NCBI RefSeq assembly: GCF_001428665.1
Contig: NZ_LMIJ01000011.1
Span: forward strand, 329,992 to 393,991
From: Acidovorax sp. Root219
Lineage (GTDB): Bacteria; Pseudomonadota; Gammaproteobacteria; Burkholderiales; Burkholderiaceae_C
Direction: 5' to 3'
Length of the DNA: 64,000 nt
Shown here: positions 1-11,014 of the stretch, piece after piece
How the letters are laid out: the number at the start of each line of letters is the position of its first letter
Numbering within the stretch: the first letter of the stretch is position 1
Program-made: the position numbers and the translations under genes
Notes under the pieces: generated by a model
Told to the model about the DNA's origin: nothing
Database searches by the model: none
Seen by the model: the letters and a program-made list of their open reading frames with translations, nothing else

Positions 1-742
1 AAGAACTCAGCATGCCCCAGACGAGGGCCACCCCGGCGACGAGCAGATCGCCAGTGACACTTGCGTCGGACGCATCGCCGCTGGTGAAGCGCTCTTTCTG
101 CCGCTCGCGCTCGGCGCGCGTGCGGTCACGCTCCAGCGACACCAGTGCGTCGGCCAGGTCGGTGCGCTGGGGCGGGTGCAGTTGGGCGGCGCGCTGACCG
201 GCCTGGGCATAGCTCTCCAGCGCGCTTTTCACGGCCTCGGGGTCGATCAGCGAGAACGCTGCGCGGCAGTAGGGGCAAGCGTGGTCCTTGCGGATGTCCA
301 CCGGCGAGCCGCAGCCCGTGCAGTAGATAGCACCCACGCGCTTGGCGAGGTCGGCCACTTCGGGCTTGGTCATGTGGCGCACGAAGCCCTTCTCCACCAT
401 GAAGGACGAAAAGGTGCTGAAGCGGCCATGCTGGCTGGCGCAGCGGTAGAGTACGTAGCGGCCGCTGCGCACCAGGTCGAAACCGTGCGCCAGCGGGCGC
501 ACGCAGCGCGGGCAGGCCAGGCTGTTCTGCAAGGGGCGCCGCTCGTCCGTGCGGTGCTCGTGCAGCAGCTTGAACAGCTCCACCACCGCCGCCGGCGCAA
601 GCTTGAGGTTCTCGTGGCGGTCGAACCAGATGCCCTGGCAGGCAAAGCACAGGTCGAGCGTCTGCATGCCACCCTGGTTGGTGGCGAACTGGTGCGCTTC
701 CATGGGCTGGCGGCAGGAGGGGCAGGAGGGAAGGTGCTGCAT
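1..742 (-). CDS. Zinc-ribbon membrane protein, 3' end cut by window edge
   Basis: The frame stays open from ATG at 742 to the left edge, so the C-terminus lies outside the window (247 codons visible). Paired cysteines CPSC (7-10), CFAC (32-35), CPRC (77-80), CTGC (141-144) and CPYC (156-159) indicate several zinc ribbons. The first two pairs resemble the TFIIB-type zinc-ribbon family, with GIWFDRHE after the second pair. A charged stretch rich in Arg, Glu and Lys (about 205-222) precedes a hydrophobic segment near residue 235 that looks like a membrane anchor. I infer a metal-binding, membrane-attached protein of unknown function. It is divergent from the thioesterase gene at 909, with 166 bp between them. 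Confidence 0.75.
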   Translation of the reverse strand, partial: MQHLPSCPSCRQPMEAHQFATNQGGMQTLDLCFACQGIWFDRHENLKLAPAAVVELFKLLHEHRTDERRPLQNSLACPRCVRPLAHGFDLVRSGRYVLYRCASQHGRFSTFSSFMVEKGFVRHMTKPEVADLAKRVGAIYCTGCGSPVDIRKDHACPYCRAAFSLIDPEAVKSALESYAQAGQRAAQLHPPQRTDLADALVSLERDRTRAERERQKERFTSGDASDASVTGDLLVAGVALVWGMLSS

Positions 743-908
743 GGGACGGGTGGAAAGCCGGCGGGAATGCAGCCATGGTAGCGCGCCGGCCAGCTGACCC
801 GCAGGCGACGCGGCCCGAGTCCCGGACCCTTGAACCGAAGCACAATGGCAAGCCCATTCGCCAACCACCAAGGGGCCCTGTTCACCCTTTGCGAGAAAGA
901 AAAGAACG

Positions 909-1334
909 ATGCCTGCCATCTGGAAGAAACCCATCACCATCGAATCGCTCACCCACCACAGCCTGCGTACCGCCGTGCCGCACCTTGGGATTGAGTTCCT
1001 GGAAGTCGGCGACGATTTCGTGCGCGGCCGCGTGCCCGTGGACGAGCGCACCCACCAGCCCTATGGCCTGCTGCACGGCGGCGTGAGCGTGGTGCTGGCC
1101 GAGACCCTGGGCTCGGTGGGCGCCGCCCACTCCTGCCCCGAGGGCTACCGCGCCGTAGGCCTGGACATCAACGCCAACCACCTGCGCTCCACCCAGAGCG
1201 GCTGGGTGACGGGCACGGCCCGCCCGGTGCACATCGGCCGCACCACGCATGTGTGGCAGATCGACATGGTCAACGACGCTGGCGAGATGACCTGCGTGTC
1301 GCGCATCACCATGGCGATCCTGGCGCCGCGCTGA
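909..1334 (+). CDS. Hotdog-fold thioesterase (PaaI/MenI/EntH type)
   Basis: A 141-residue single-domain hotdog protein, the usual length for the PaaI/EntH/MenI acyl-CoA thioesterase group. The family signature QPYGLLHGG followed by an acidic residue in VVLAETLGS (about residues 48-64) supplies the catalytic His-Gly-Gly and Glu positions. The GLDINANHLR strand and the C-terminal VSRITMAIL strand also fit. It probably hydrolyses an aryl- or acyl-CoA in the cytoplasm; the substrate cannot be read from the sequence. An A/G-rich GAGAAAGAAAAG tract precedes the ATG. It is monocistronic and ends 11 bp before the convergent HpxW-like gene. Confidence 0.85.
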   Translation: MPAIWKKPITIESLTHHSLRTAVPHLGIEFLEVGDDFVRGRVPVDERTHQPYGLLHGGVSVVLAETLGSVGAAHSCPEGYRAVGLDINANHLRSTQSGWVTGTARPVHIGRTTHVWQIDMVNDAGEMTCVSRITMAILAPR

Positions 1335-1345
1335 GGCAATACGGC

Positions 1346-2935
1346 CTAAACGGCCGCGCAGACCCCGTCGGCGCGCGGGTCGGTCGCGCCCTCGATGCGC
1401 CCATCGGGGTGGAACGCCACCGCCCCGGCATGGCCCATCATGTCCTCGAAGGCACCCACCATCTGCACGTCGTGGCCGGCGGCGCGCAGCCGGTCCACCA
1501 GGGCCGGGTCGGCGCGCGATTCGAGCTTGAGGTTGGTGGAGTTGTCCCCCCAGGTGCGGCCCAGCAGCCAGCGTGGCGCGGTCACCGCGGCCTGCATGTC
1601 CTGGCCGAAGAGCACATGGCGCGTGAACACCGCCGCCTGCGTCTGCGGCTGGCCCTCGCCGCCCATGGTGCCGTAGGCCAGCACGCGCCCGTCTTTCAGG
1701 TGCGCCAGTGCCGGATTGAGGGTGTGGAACGGCAGGCGCCCGGGTGCGAGCTGGTTGGGCCCGGCGCCCAGCGTGAACGAGGCGCCGCGGTTCTGCCAGT
1801 GCAGCCCCGTCTCGGGCAGCACGATGCCGCTGCCGAACTCCCAGTAGATGCTCTGGATGTAGCTGACCACGTTGCCCTGGGCATCGGCGGCGCCCATCCA
1901 CACCGTGTCGCCGGGCTCCGTGGGTTCGGGCCAGGGCGCGGCGCGGGCCTTGTCGATGCATGTGGCCTCGGCGTCGAGCGAATCGGCCTGCAGGAAGGCC
2001 GCAGGATCGGCACGCATGTACGCCGGGTCGCCCACGTGCTTGTTGCGCCAGGCGAAGGCGCGCTTGGTGGATTCCACCAGGCCATGCACGTGGTCAAAGC
2101 CCTCGGCCTGGCCCACGCCCAGGCGGTCGAACAGGCCCAGGATGGCCAGCGACGAGACGCCCTGCGTGGGCGGCGGCTGGTTGAAGACGCGGCCGGCCGA
2201 CAACTGCACCGACAGCGGTGCCACCTGCTGGGCGTGCCAGCCCTCCAGGTCGGCCAGCGCCAGCGGGCTGCCCAGGGCCTGCAGGTCGCGCGCCATGCTG
2301 CGCGCCAGGTCGCCGCGGTAGAAGTCGTGCAGCCCGGCCTCGGCCAGGCGCTGCAGCGTGGCTGCGGTGCGCGGCTGGCGCAAGGTATCACCCCGGTGCG
2401 GCTGGCCCTCGGGCGCGAAAGCGGCGGCGAAACCGGGCACATGCTCCAACTCGGCCCACTTGGCGCGGGTCAGTTCGACCTGCGAGGTGGTGATGGGCAC
2501 GCCCTCGCGCGCATGGCGCATGGCGTCTTCGAGCAGGCGTGCCAGCGGCAGGGGCTTGCCGCCCCAGGCGCGGGCCACTTCCAGCGCCTCGGCCCAGCCG
2601 CCGATGGCCCCGGCCACGGTGAGCGCCGCGCGCGGCCCGCGCGTGGGAATGGCCGCGTCGCCGTGCGCCTGGTAGAAGGCGGCGTCTGCCGCCTGGGCCG
2701 CGCCACCGCAGGCGCGCACCGCCACCGGGGCCGCCGTGCCGGGCGTGTGGATGAGCCAGAAGCCATCGCCACCCAGGCCGTTCATGTGCGGGTAGACCAC
2801 GGCGATGGCGGCGGCTGCCGCGACCATGGCCTCCACCGCATTGCCACCTTCGCGCAGCACGGCGGCGCCGGCCTGTGCGGCCAGGTGGTGGGGGGCGGTG
2901 ACCATGCCACCGCGGCTTTGCAGGCTGTGCAACAT
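1346..2935 (-). CDS. hpxW: HpxW-type oxamate amidohydrolase-like Ntn hydrolase (gamma-glutamyltransferase family)
   Basis: 529 residues. Gamma-glutamyltransferase-fold Ntn proenzyme; such enzymes self-cleave before a Thr that becomes the nucleophile. The cleavage motif here is GDTVWMGAAD (342-351), so Thr344 is the predicted nucleophile. Classical transpeptidases have Thr-Thr-His at this site; TVWMG is the form I associate with oxamate amidohydrolase HpxW. The block WLLGRTWGD and the C-terminal GATDPR also match that subgroup. HpxW hydrolyses oxamate to oxalate and ammonia in urate/oxalurate catabolism. There is no signal peptide, which argues against a periplasmic transpeptidase. The ATG at 2935 has AGGAGA nine bases upstream. 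It is the last gene of the leftward importer operon, 41 bp after hpxZ. Confidence 0.8.
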   Translation of the reverse strand: MLHSLQSRGGMVTAPHHLAAQAGAAVLREGGNAVEAMVAAAAAIAVVYPHMNGLGGDGFWLIHTPGTAAPVAVRACGGAAQAADAAFYQAHGDAAIPTRGPRAALTVAGAIGGWAEALEVARAWGGKPLPLARLLEDAMRHAREGVPITTSQVELTRAKWAELEHVPGFAAAFAPEGQPHRGDTLRQPRTAATLQRLAEAGLHDFYRGDLARSMARDLQALGSPLALADLEGWHAQQVAPLSVQLSAGRVFNQPPPTQGVSSLAILGLFDRLGVGQAEGFDHVHGLVESTKRAFAWRNKHVGDPAYMRADPAAFLQADSLDAEATCIDKARAAPWPEPTEPGDTVWMGAADAQGNVVSYIQSIYWEFGSGIVLPETGLHWQNRGASFTLGAGPNQLAPGRLPFHTLNPALAHLKDGRVLAYGTMGGEGQPQTQAAVFTRHVLFGQDMQAAVTAPRWLLGRTWGDNSTNLKLESRADPALVDRLRAAGHDVQMVGAFEDMMGHAGAVAFHPDGRIEGATDPRADGVCAAV

Positions 2936-2976
2936 CGGAAATGTCTCCTGGGGGTTGGTTTTTCTTGGAGCGAATG

Positions 2977-3366
2977 CTAGTCCATCAATGACACGTGGGC
3001 CGCCACCACGCACCAGCCCTGGTCGGGCATGCACACCCAGGTCTGCTGCTGGCGGCCGGTGCGCGCGCTGCCTTCGCGCGTGAACTCGGTGCTGGCCGTG
3101 GCGAAGTCGCGCCCGTAGGTCGTGATGACAGTGTTGCTCAGCGTTCGCGCCAGGCCGGCCGCCGAACGGCCGCTGCGGAAGGCGCGGATCGCGTCGATGC
3201 CATGCAGGCATTCCGTGGCGCCGTAGCGCACGGTGTGCGGGCTGTGGAAGAACAGCGCATCGAGCACCTCCACTTCGTTGTGGACCAGGGCATGCTCGTA
3301 GCGCGCAAAGGCGGCCGTGACCTCGGCGAGGACATTGGGCAAGTTGATGGTGGTGTTGGTGTCCAT
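2977..3366 (-). CDS. hpxZ: HpxZ/AtzH-like protein (DUF3225, NTF2 fold)
   Basis: 129 residues, a small cystatin/NTF2-like protein of the HpxZ/AtzH group. Visible family features are the helix with [15 protein letters not shown], the [10 protein letters not shown] segment and a C-terminal strand ending [10 protein letters not shown]. In Klebsiella hpxZ lies in the oxalurate operon with hpxW, and AtzH is found with the cyanuric acid/biuret amidase AtzE; these proteins act on or with small ureides and carboxylated amides. Here it lies between the transporter fusion (stop 3377) and the HpxW-like gene, repeating that pairing. I am confident of the family; the actual substrate is inference. Confidence 0.82.
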   Translation of the reverse strand: MDTNTTINLPNVLAEVTAAFARYEHALVHNEVEVLDALFFHSPHTVRYGATECLHGIDAIRAFRSGRSAAGLARTLSNTVITTYGRDFATASTEFTREGSARTGRQQQTWVCMPDQGWCVVAAHVSLMD

Positions 3367-3376
3367 GGCGTTCAGT

Positions 3377-5931
<2,555 letters not shown>

Positions 5932-5935
<4 letters not shown>

Positions 5936-6810
5936 ACCTTGCGCACCAGGGCACGCCCGAAGAGCCCGTTGGGCCGCACGGCCAGCGCCACGATGACGAG
6001 CGAGAAAGTGAGGATCTGCGTGTAGCCCGAGCCCAGCGTGGAGGTGATCAGCGCCTCGGCCACACCGAACAGCAGGCCCGCAGCCATGACGCCCCAGGCG
6101 CTGCCGATACCGCCCAGGATGGCGACCGCAAAGGCCTTGAGGCCGAACAGCGTGCCCATGTCGGACTGCACGTTCACTAGCGGCGCGATGAGCACGCCCG
6201 CCACGCCGGCGAACACGGCCGACAGCGCGAACGCCGCCGACACCACCCGCCCGATGGGGATGCCCATGAGCCGGGCCGCATCGCGGTTCTGCACCACGGC
6301 CAGCATGGCCGTGCCCCAGCGCGTGCGCCGCGCCACGAAATGCAGCACGGCGGCCAGCACCAGGCCGATGGTCGGGATGATGAGCTGCAGCGGGTACACA
6401 CCCAGGCCGATGTCGCCCAGCGTCATCGGTGCCTGGGCCAGCGGCGACGGCAGGCTGCGCGGCTCCTTGCCGAAGGTGAACATGGCCAGGTTGTCGACCA
6501 CGATGCCCAGCGCCACCGTGGCCATGAGCCAGGCGTCGGAGCCCCGGCGCGCGAAGGGGCGCACGGCGAAGAACTCCACGGCCAGGCCGTAGAGCGCGCA
6601 CAGCAGCAGCGCCAGCAATACCGCCAGCGCCATGGGCCAGCCCAGCACCATGGCAAAGCCGTAGGTGAGCACGGCGCCCAGCATCATGGAACTGCCCTGG
6701 GCGAAGTTCACGGTGCCGGAAACGACGAAGGTGACGTGAAAGCCCAGGGCCATCAGCCCGTACATGCTGCCCAGGCCGATGCCGCTGATCAGGGCGGAGA
6801 GAAAAAGCAT
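5932..6810 (-). CDS. Branched-chain-type ABC permease, LivH-like
   Basis: 292 residues counted from ATG at 6810 (MLFLSALISG), with eight or so hydrophobic segments typical of LivH. The signature VNFAQGSSMMLGA near the N-terminus and the IGSAWGVMAAGLLFGVAEAL region near the C-terminus mark the family. It forms the inner-membrane pore with the LivM part of the downstream fusion. Its TGA overlaps the fusion's ATG (ATGA), so the two are probably translationally coupled. A longer in-frame start exists at 6873 but adds only a non-family leader, so 6810 is preferred. The substrate is not deducible; enzymes downstream suggest an amide or ureide rather than leucine. Confidence 0.9.
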
Positions 6811-6844
6811 CGTGGTGATCGAAGTAGTGAAAGTGCAGGGAAGC

Positions 6845-6860
6845 CCCGCACCCCTGCGGG
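6845..6860 (-). promoter_or_regulatory. Intercistronic hairpin after the receptor gene
   Basis: Perfect inverted repeat CCCGCA-CCCC-TGCGGG in the 75-bp gap between the receptor stop (6886) and the livH start (6810). There is no T-tract, so it is more likely an mRNA-stabilising or attenuating stem than a full terminator. The position fits the need for more binding protein than membrane subunits. Confidence 0.5.
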
Positions 6861-6885
6861 CGCGGGACTGCATGGCGTGGCTTGC

Positions 6886-8079
6886 TTACTTTTCGAGGCC
6901 CACCGGCAGGATGCGGTTGCCTATGAACTGCGCCCAGACATAGTCGTTTTCGCTCAGCGCGTCATGGTTGCCTTCGCTGAAGGGCTTGTCGTAGCCCTTG
7001 ATCAGTCCGTCGTACTTGCCGATCTTGTAGAAGCCCTGGCGCACGGCGTCGCCCTCGGTGCTGCCGGCCTGGGTGATGGCCAGCGCCGCCAGCTGCATGG
7101 CGTCGTAGGCGTTGGCCACGCCCACGGCGGGGGTGATGTTGTCGGGGCCCTTGATCTCGGGGTACTTGGCCTTGAGGGCTGCCAGCACCTTCTCGCCCAC
7201 CGGGCCCTGCTTGCCGAAGAAGCTGTAGGTCTGCACGAAATGCACGTTCTTGGCATTCGCACCGGCCAGTTCGGTGAAGCGGCCACCCGCAGGACCCCAG
7301 TGCGAGACGATGGGCACCTGCCAGCCCATGCGGTCGAGCGACTTGACCACCTGGGCCGAAGGGCCCACGTTGCCGACCAGGAACAGCGCGTCGGCGCCCG
7401 CCGCCTTCAGGCGCGTGAGTTGGGGCACCACGTCCACGTCGCTGTCCCCGAACTTCTCGATGCCGGCGGCTTTCATGCCCTTGGCGGTGAGCGCTGCGGT
7501 CAGGCCCTTCTCGTTGGACTCGCCCCAGGGGTTGTTCACCAGGATCATGCCGGGGTTCTTGGCATTGAAGGTCTTTTGCGCATAGGCCAGCATGCCGCGG
7601 TCGACGATCTCGTCCACGGCCGAGACGCGGAACGCGAAGTTGGGCTTGGCGCCGTTCTTGGTGACCGGCGTGCCTGCGGCCCAGGGGCCCATGAAAGGCA
7701 CCTTCTCCTGGTTGGCCAGTTGCACGATGGCGATGGAGACCGGCGTGTCCAGCCCACCGAAGAGCACGGCCACCTTTTCCTTGTAGATCAGTTCGCGCGC
7801 AGCCGTCACGCCCTTGGCGGGGTTGGCCTCGTCGTCGCGGCGCACCAGTTCGAGCTTGCGGCCGCCGAGCAGGCCGCCCTTGGCGTTGATCTCCTCGATG
7901 GCAATGGTCAGGCCGCGCGTGATCGCATCGCCCGCCAGCGCCGACTGACCCGAGAGCGCAGTGACCAGGCCGACCTTGATGGGCTCGGCGGCATGGGCAG
8001 CGCTCAGGGCGCCCATGGCGGCCCAGGCAGCGGTGGCGAGCGTGGCGACGGCAAAGCGGCGGCGGGTGGTGAAAGGCAT
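6886..8079 (-). CDS. Periplasmic binding protein of a branched-chain-type importer (LivK-like)
   Basis: 397 residues. The N-terminus TTRRRF plus a long hydrophobic stretch ending SAAHA-A is an export signal; the twin Arg followed by Phe leaves Tat export possible. The mature part starts EPIKVGLVTALSGQ and has the type I periplasmic fold (GRKLELVRRDDEANPAKGV, VNNPWGESNEKG) of amino acid/amide receptors. The ATG at 8079 has GGAGAA upstream. It is the first gene of the leftward operon receptor-livH-livMGF-hpxZ-hpxW and starts in the divergent control region 8080-8346. The ligand is unknown; downstream HpxZ/HpxW homologues suggest a small amide or ureide. Confidence 0.88.
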   Translation of the reverse strand: MPFTTRRRFAVATLATAAWAAMGALSAAHAAEPIKVGLVTALSGQSALAGDAITRGLTIAIEEINAKGGLLGGRKLELVRRDDEANPAKGVTAARELIYKEKVAVLFGGLDTPVSIAIVQLANQEKVPFMGPWAAGTPVTKNGAKPNFAFRVSAVDEIVDRGMLAYAQKTFNAKNPGMILVNNPWGESNEKGLTAALTAKGMKAAGIEKFGDSDVDVVPQLTRLKAAGADALFLVGNVGPSAQVVKSLDRMGWQVPIVSHWGPAGGRFTELAGANAKNVHFVQTYSFFGKQGPVGEKVLAALKAKYPEIKGPDNITPAVGVANAYDAMQLAALAITQAGSTEGDAVRQGFYKIGKYDGLIKGYDKPFSEGNHDALSENDYVWAQFIGNRILPVGLEK

Positions 8080-8188
8080 GGCGGTTCTCCTGCAGTGGCG
8101 GGTGGACGGGGATGAACGGATCGGTGGGCGGGTGTCGGTCCGCCTCGGGAGGCTCCACCAGCAAGCAACGTGCCAATGTCAACAAACA

Positions 8189-8202
8189 CCAATATTTATT
8201 GG
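8189..8202. promoter_or_regulatory. Palindrome CCAATA-TT-TATTGG in the divergent control region
   Basis: Perfect 6-bp arms with a 2-bp spacer inside the only AT-rich patch between the two divergent operons (8180-8260). It is a candidate regulator site or part of the promoter for the receptor operon. I could not place convincing -35/-10 boxes. Confidence 0.45.
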
Positions 8203-8220
8203 TAACTTTATTGATATGTC

Positions 8221-8232
8221 ATTGTCGACAAT
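8221..8232. promoter_or_regulatory. Candidate GntR operator ATTGTCGACAAT
   Basis: Perfect 12-bp palindrome of the TTGTnnACAA form used by many FCD-type GntR repressors. It lies 19 bp from the AT-rich palindrome at 8189 and between the divergent operons, one of which encodes a GntR regulator (11015-11824). The same 12-mer recurs inside the deacetylase gene at 9489-9500. Assigning it to that regulator is inference. Confidence 0.5.
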
Positions 8233-8346
8233 CTGGCACACGCTTTGCTGACAATAAAAACCAAAGGCAGTTCACCGCGTTCCGCCCCATTCCGAAGCAG
8301 CCCCCGCAATATTTCGCACTCCGGTGGTGCGATCAGGAGCACCAAC

Positions 8347-8796
8347 ATGCAGCAGCAAGCACACACCCCACCCACCCAGGATGCAGGCGCCATCGTCGAA
8401 GAGTTCCTGCGCCTGGTGATGATTCCAGACCCCGCCGCCGCCAGCCGCTTCGTCGCGCCGGGCCTGGCCATCCGCTTCACGGGTGGGCGACCCATGCGCC
8501 AGCCGGCCGAGTGCAGCGCCTTCAACGCCACGCGCTACGCCTGGGTGAAAAAGAAGTTCGAGAGCACCGACGTCGTGGCCGGTGCCACGCACGAAGAGGC
8601 CGTGGTCTACAACACCGGCACGCTCTACGGTGCCTGGCCCGATGGCACGCCGTTCGAGGGCAACCGCTATGTGGACCGCTATGTGCTGCGCCATGGCTTG
8701 ATCGTGCAGATGGACGTGTGGAACGACAGCGCCGAATGGCTGCTGGTGCGGGCCGGCCTGGCCGCGCCCTGGCCGACCGAAGGTGCCGGCGCATGA
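8347..8796 (+). CDS. NTF2/SnoaL-like protein
   Basis: 149 residues. The NTF2-like cone fold is suggested by an N-terminal helix (GAIVEEFLRLVMIPDPAAASRF), a central FNATRYAWVKK region and paired strands TGTLYGAWPDGTPFEGNRYVDRYVLRHG. Such proteins are small isomerases, hydrolases or binding partners; no catalytic set can be named here. AGGAG lies eight bases before ATG 8347. Its stop overlaps the start of the deacetylase gene (ATGA), so it is the first gene of a tightly coupled rightward operon. HpxZ at the other end of the locus has the same general fold, so the locus carries two unrelated-looking NTF2-like accessory proteins. Confidence 0.7.
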   Translation: MQQQAHTPPTQDAGAIVEEFLRLVMIPDPAAASRFVAPGLAIRFTGGRPMRQPAECSAFNATRYAWVKKKFESTDVVAGATHEEAVVYNTGTLYGAWPDGTPFEGNRYVDRYVLRHGLIVQMDVWNDSAEWLLVRAGLAAPWPTEGAGA

Positions 8797-9707
8797 TCAC
8801 CAGCATCTACGGCGATGGCCCCCTGCCAGGCCACGGGCGCTTCGGCTACAGCCCTATCACCCGCCGCCCCGACTACACCTGGCCGAACGGCGCGCGCCTG
8901 GCGGTGTACCTGGGCTTCAACCTGGAGCACTTCGCCTTCGGCGGGGGCCTGGGTGCGCGCATCGGCCCGGCATCGCCCGAGCCCGACGTGCTCAACTACA
9001 GCTGGCGCGAGTACGGCAACCGCGTGGGGGCCTGGCGCTGCCTGGAGCTGTTCGACCAGTTGGCCCTGCCGGCCGGCTGCATCCTGAACACCGCGCTGTA
9101 CGACCACTGCCCGGAGTTGCTTGCAGCCTGTGCGGCACGGGGCGACGAGCTGATCGGCCACGGCCACACCAATTCGGAGCGCCAGGGCGACTTCGCCGAA
9201 GCCGAGGAGGCCGCGCTGCTGGCCGCCTGCCGCGAACGCATCGCACAGGCCGGCGGTGGCGCGCCTACGGGCTGGCTCTCGCCCTGGATCTCCGAGAGCC
9301 CCACCACGCCCGACCTGCTGGCCGAGGCAGGCTACCGCTACACCCTGAACTGGGCGCACGATGACCAGCCCGTGCCGATGCGCACGCGCAGCGGCCAGCG
9401 GCTGTGGTCGATTCCCTACCCGCAGGAGCTCAACGACATCCCGATGATCGTTGCGCGCCAACTCGACGGCAAGGATTTCGCGCAGATGATTGTCGACAAT
9501 TTCGACGAGATGCTGCAGCAATCGGCTACGCAGCCATTGGTGATGGGCATCGCCCTGCACCCCTATCTCGTGGGCCAGCCCTACCGGCTGCGGCATCTGC
9601 GCCGCGCGCTGGAGCATGTGGCTCGTGCGCGCGATGCCGGTGCCGTCTGGTTCACCACGCCCGGCGCCATTTGCGCGCACGTGGATGCCCTGTTCCCTTC
9701 TGCCTGA
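8793..9707 (+). CDS. Polysaccharide deacetylase-fold hydrolase, PuuE (metal-independent allantoinase)-like
   Basis: 304 residues, NodB/polysaccharide deacetylase fold. The N-terminal GHGRFGYSPITRRPDYTWPNGARLAVY resembles PuuE allantoinases and related cyclic-amide hydrolases. Other blocks are ELIGHGHTNSE (metal-site region), GWLSPWISESPTTPDLLAEAGYRYTLNW and a late GIALHPYLVGQPYR. PuuE-type proteins open the hydantoin ring of allantoin. Here the enzyme lies between an NTF2-like protein and an amidase and opposite HpxZ/HpxW genes, consistent with ring opening of a ureide or imide. The start overlaps the upstream stop by ATGA. Fold assignment is firm; the substrate is inferred. Confidence 0.8.
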   Translation: MITSIYGDGPLPGHGRFGYSPITRRPDYTWPNGARLAVYLGFNLEHFAFGGGLGARIGPASPEPDVLNYSWREYGNRVGAWRCLELFDQLALPAGCILNTALYDHCPELLAACAARGDELIGHGHTNSERQGDFAEAEEAALLAACRERIAQAGGGAPTGWLSPWISESPTTPDLLAEAGYRYTLNWAHDDQPVPMRTRSGQRLWSIPYPQELNDIPMIVARQLDGKDFAQMIVDNFDEMLQQSATQPLVMGIALHPYLVGQPYRLRHLRRALEHVARARDAGAVWFTTPGAICAHVDALFPSA

Positions 9708-9717
9708 GCCCCGCCCC

Positions 9718-10941
9718 ATGCACCACCCCATCGCCTCCCCCGGCCTGCCCTTCACCGACACCGTCCATGCCTGGGTGCCCCACGGCCATTTCGTGATCGA
9801 AGGGGCGCCCGGCGGCCCCGTGGCCGGCCTGCGCTTTGCCGCCAAGGACGTGTTCGACGTGGCCGGCCACCCAACGGGCGCCGGCAACCCCGCCTGGCTG
9901 GCCAGCCACCCGGTGCCCACGCGCCACAGCGCGCTGGTGCAACAGCTGCTCGACGCCGGGGCCACGCTGTGCGGCAAGGTCATTTCGGACGAGCTGGCCT
10001 ACAGCATCCACGGCCACAACCTGCACTACGGCATGCCGCTCAACAGCGCCGCGCCCGAGCGCATTCCGGGCGGCTCGTCGAGCGGCTCGGTCGCGGCAGT
10101 GGCCGCGCGGCTGGTGGACTTTGCGCTGGGCACCGACACGGGTGGATCCACCCGCGTGCCAGCCAGCTACTGCGGCGTGTGGGGGCTGCGCACCACGCAT
10201 GGCCTGGTCTCGCGCGAGGGGCTGGTGCCGCTGCACGACAGCTTCGACACCGCGACCTGGTTCGCACACGACGCAGGCACCTTCGAGCGCGTGGCCAGAG
10301 CGTTGCTGCCGGCCACCCCCTTCGCGGCGGTGCGCGCCGTCGTGCTGCAGGACGCGGCTGCCGAGGCCGACGCCGAGGTGGCCGCACTGCTGCCCCGCGT
10401 GGGGGAAGTGCTCGCCAGAATCCTGCCCCAGGGGGCGGGCGCGGCAACGGCAGCCCAGGGCAGTTCTCTGGAGGACTGGCGCCGCCACTATGTGGCCTGG
10501 GGCGCCCATGAGGCCTGGCAGGCCCATGGCGCATGGATCGCGGCCAACGCGCCCGGCTTCGAAGACGCCATTGCCGGCCGCTGGCAGGCAGCGTCAGAGG
10601 TCACGGCCGAGGCCGCCGGGGCGGCGCGCGCCGCAGGCCAGGCCGCCCGCGCCCAGGTGCGTGCGCTCGTCGGCAATGGCACGGTGCTGATCGTTCCCTC
10701 GGCCGCCAGCGTGGCGCCGCTGCGCAGCGCCGGCGGCACCGAGATCGACGCCATCCGCGCGCGCACGCTGCGCATCTGCTGCATCGCCGGCCTGGCGGGG
10801 CTGCCGCAGGTGAGCCTGCCGCTGGCCACGGCCGGTGGCCTGCCCACAGGGGTGTCGCTGATCGGCCCGGCGGGCAGCGACCTGGCCCTCGTGCGCCTGG
10901 CGGTGCAGGTCTGGCAGGCGCTGCAGGACGGCAGGCTCTGA
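9718..10941 (+). CDS. Amidase-signature family hydrolase (AMI1-like)
   Basis: 407 residues. The Ser-cisSer-Lys triad is readable: Lys in RFAAKDVFD (about residue 42), the Gly/Ser-rich GGSSSGSVAAVAA block, and the nucleophile region GTDTGGSTRVPASYCGVWGLR. The short N-terminus before the AAKD motif resembles plant AMI1-type amidases more than the longer AtzE subgroup. It hydrolyses a carboxamide to acid plus ammonia. The gene follows the deacetylase by ten bases. I see no AtzG/HpxX-like small subunit gene beside it, which argues against a canonical AtzEG or HpxXY enzyme. ATG 9718 is chosen because family similarity begins within about 30 residues of it. Confidence 0.82.
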   Translation: MHHPIASPGLPFTDTVHAWVPHGHFVIEGAPGGPVAGLRFAAKDVFDVAGHPTGAGNPAWLASHPVPTRHSALVQQLLDAGATLCGKVISDELAYSIHGHNLHYGMPLNSAAPERIPGGSSSGSVAAVAARLVDFALGTDTGGSTRVPASYCGVWGLRTTHGLVSREGLVPLHDSFDTATWFAHDAGTFERVARALLPATPFAAVRAVVLQDAAAEADAEVAALLPRVGEVLARILPQGAGAATAAQGSSLEDWRRHYVAWGAHEAWQAHGAWIAANAPGFEDAIAGRWQAASEVTAEAAGAARAAGQAARAQVRALVGNGTVLIVPSAASVAPLRSAGGTEIDAIRARTLRICCIAGLAGLPQVSLPLATAGGLPTGVSLIGPAGSDLALVRLAVQVWQALQDGRL

Positions 10942-11014
10942 AGGCGCGACAATGGGGGCAACAACATCCGCCGGGCCGCGCGACGACAGACAGCAGGCAT
11001 TCCGGGCGAACACC

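Noticed and set aside
1253-2980. A long plus-strand open frame opposite the HpxW-like gene (575 codons)
   Set aside because: Its product is Gly/Ala/His/Arg-rich with no family motif, and it is an antisense shadow of a gene with clear catalytic motifs; high GC produces such frames throughout the window.
8203-8260. Specific -35/-10 promoter boxes in the divergent control region
   Set aside because: Several TTGnnn hexamers exist but none has an acceptable -10 box at 16-18 bp, so no promoter is called.
9718-10941. Calling the amidase AtzE/HpxY
   Set aside because: The N-terminus is too short and no AtzG/HpxX-like small subunit gene adjoins it; the AMI1-like subgroup fits better.
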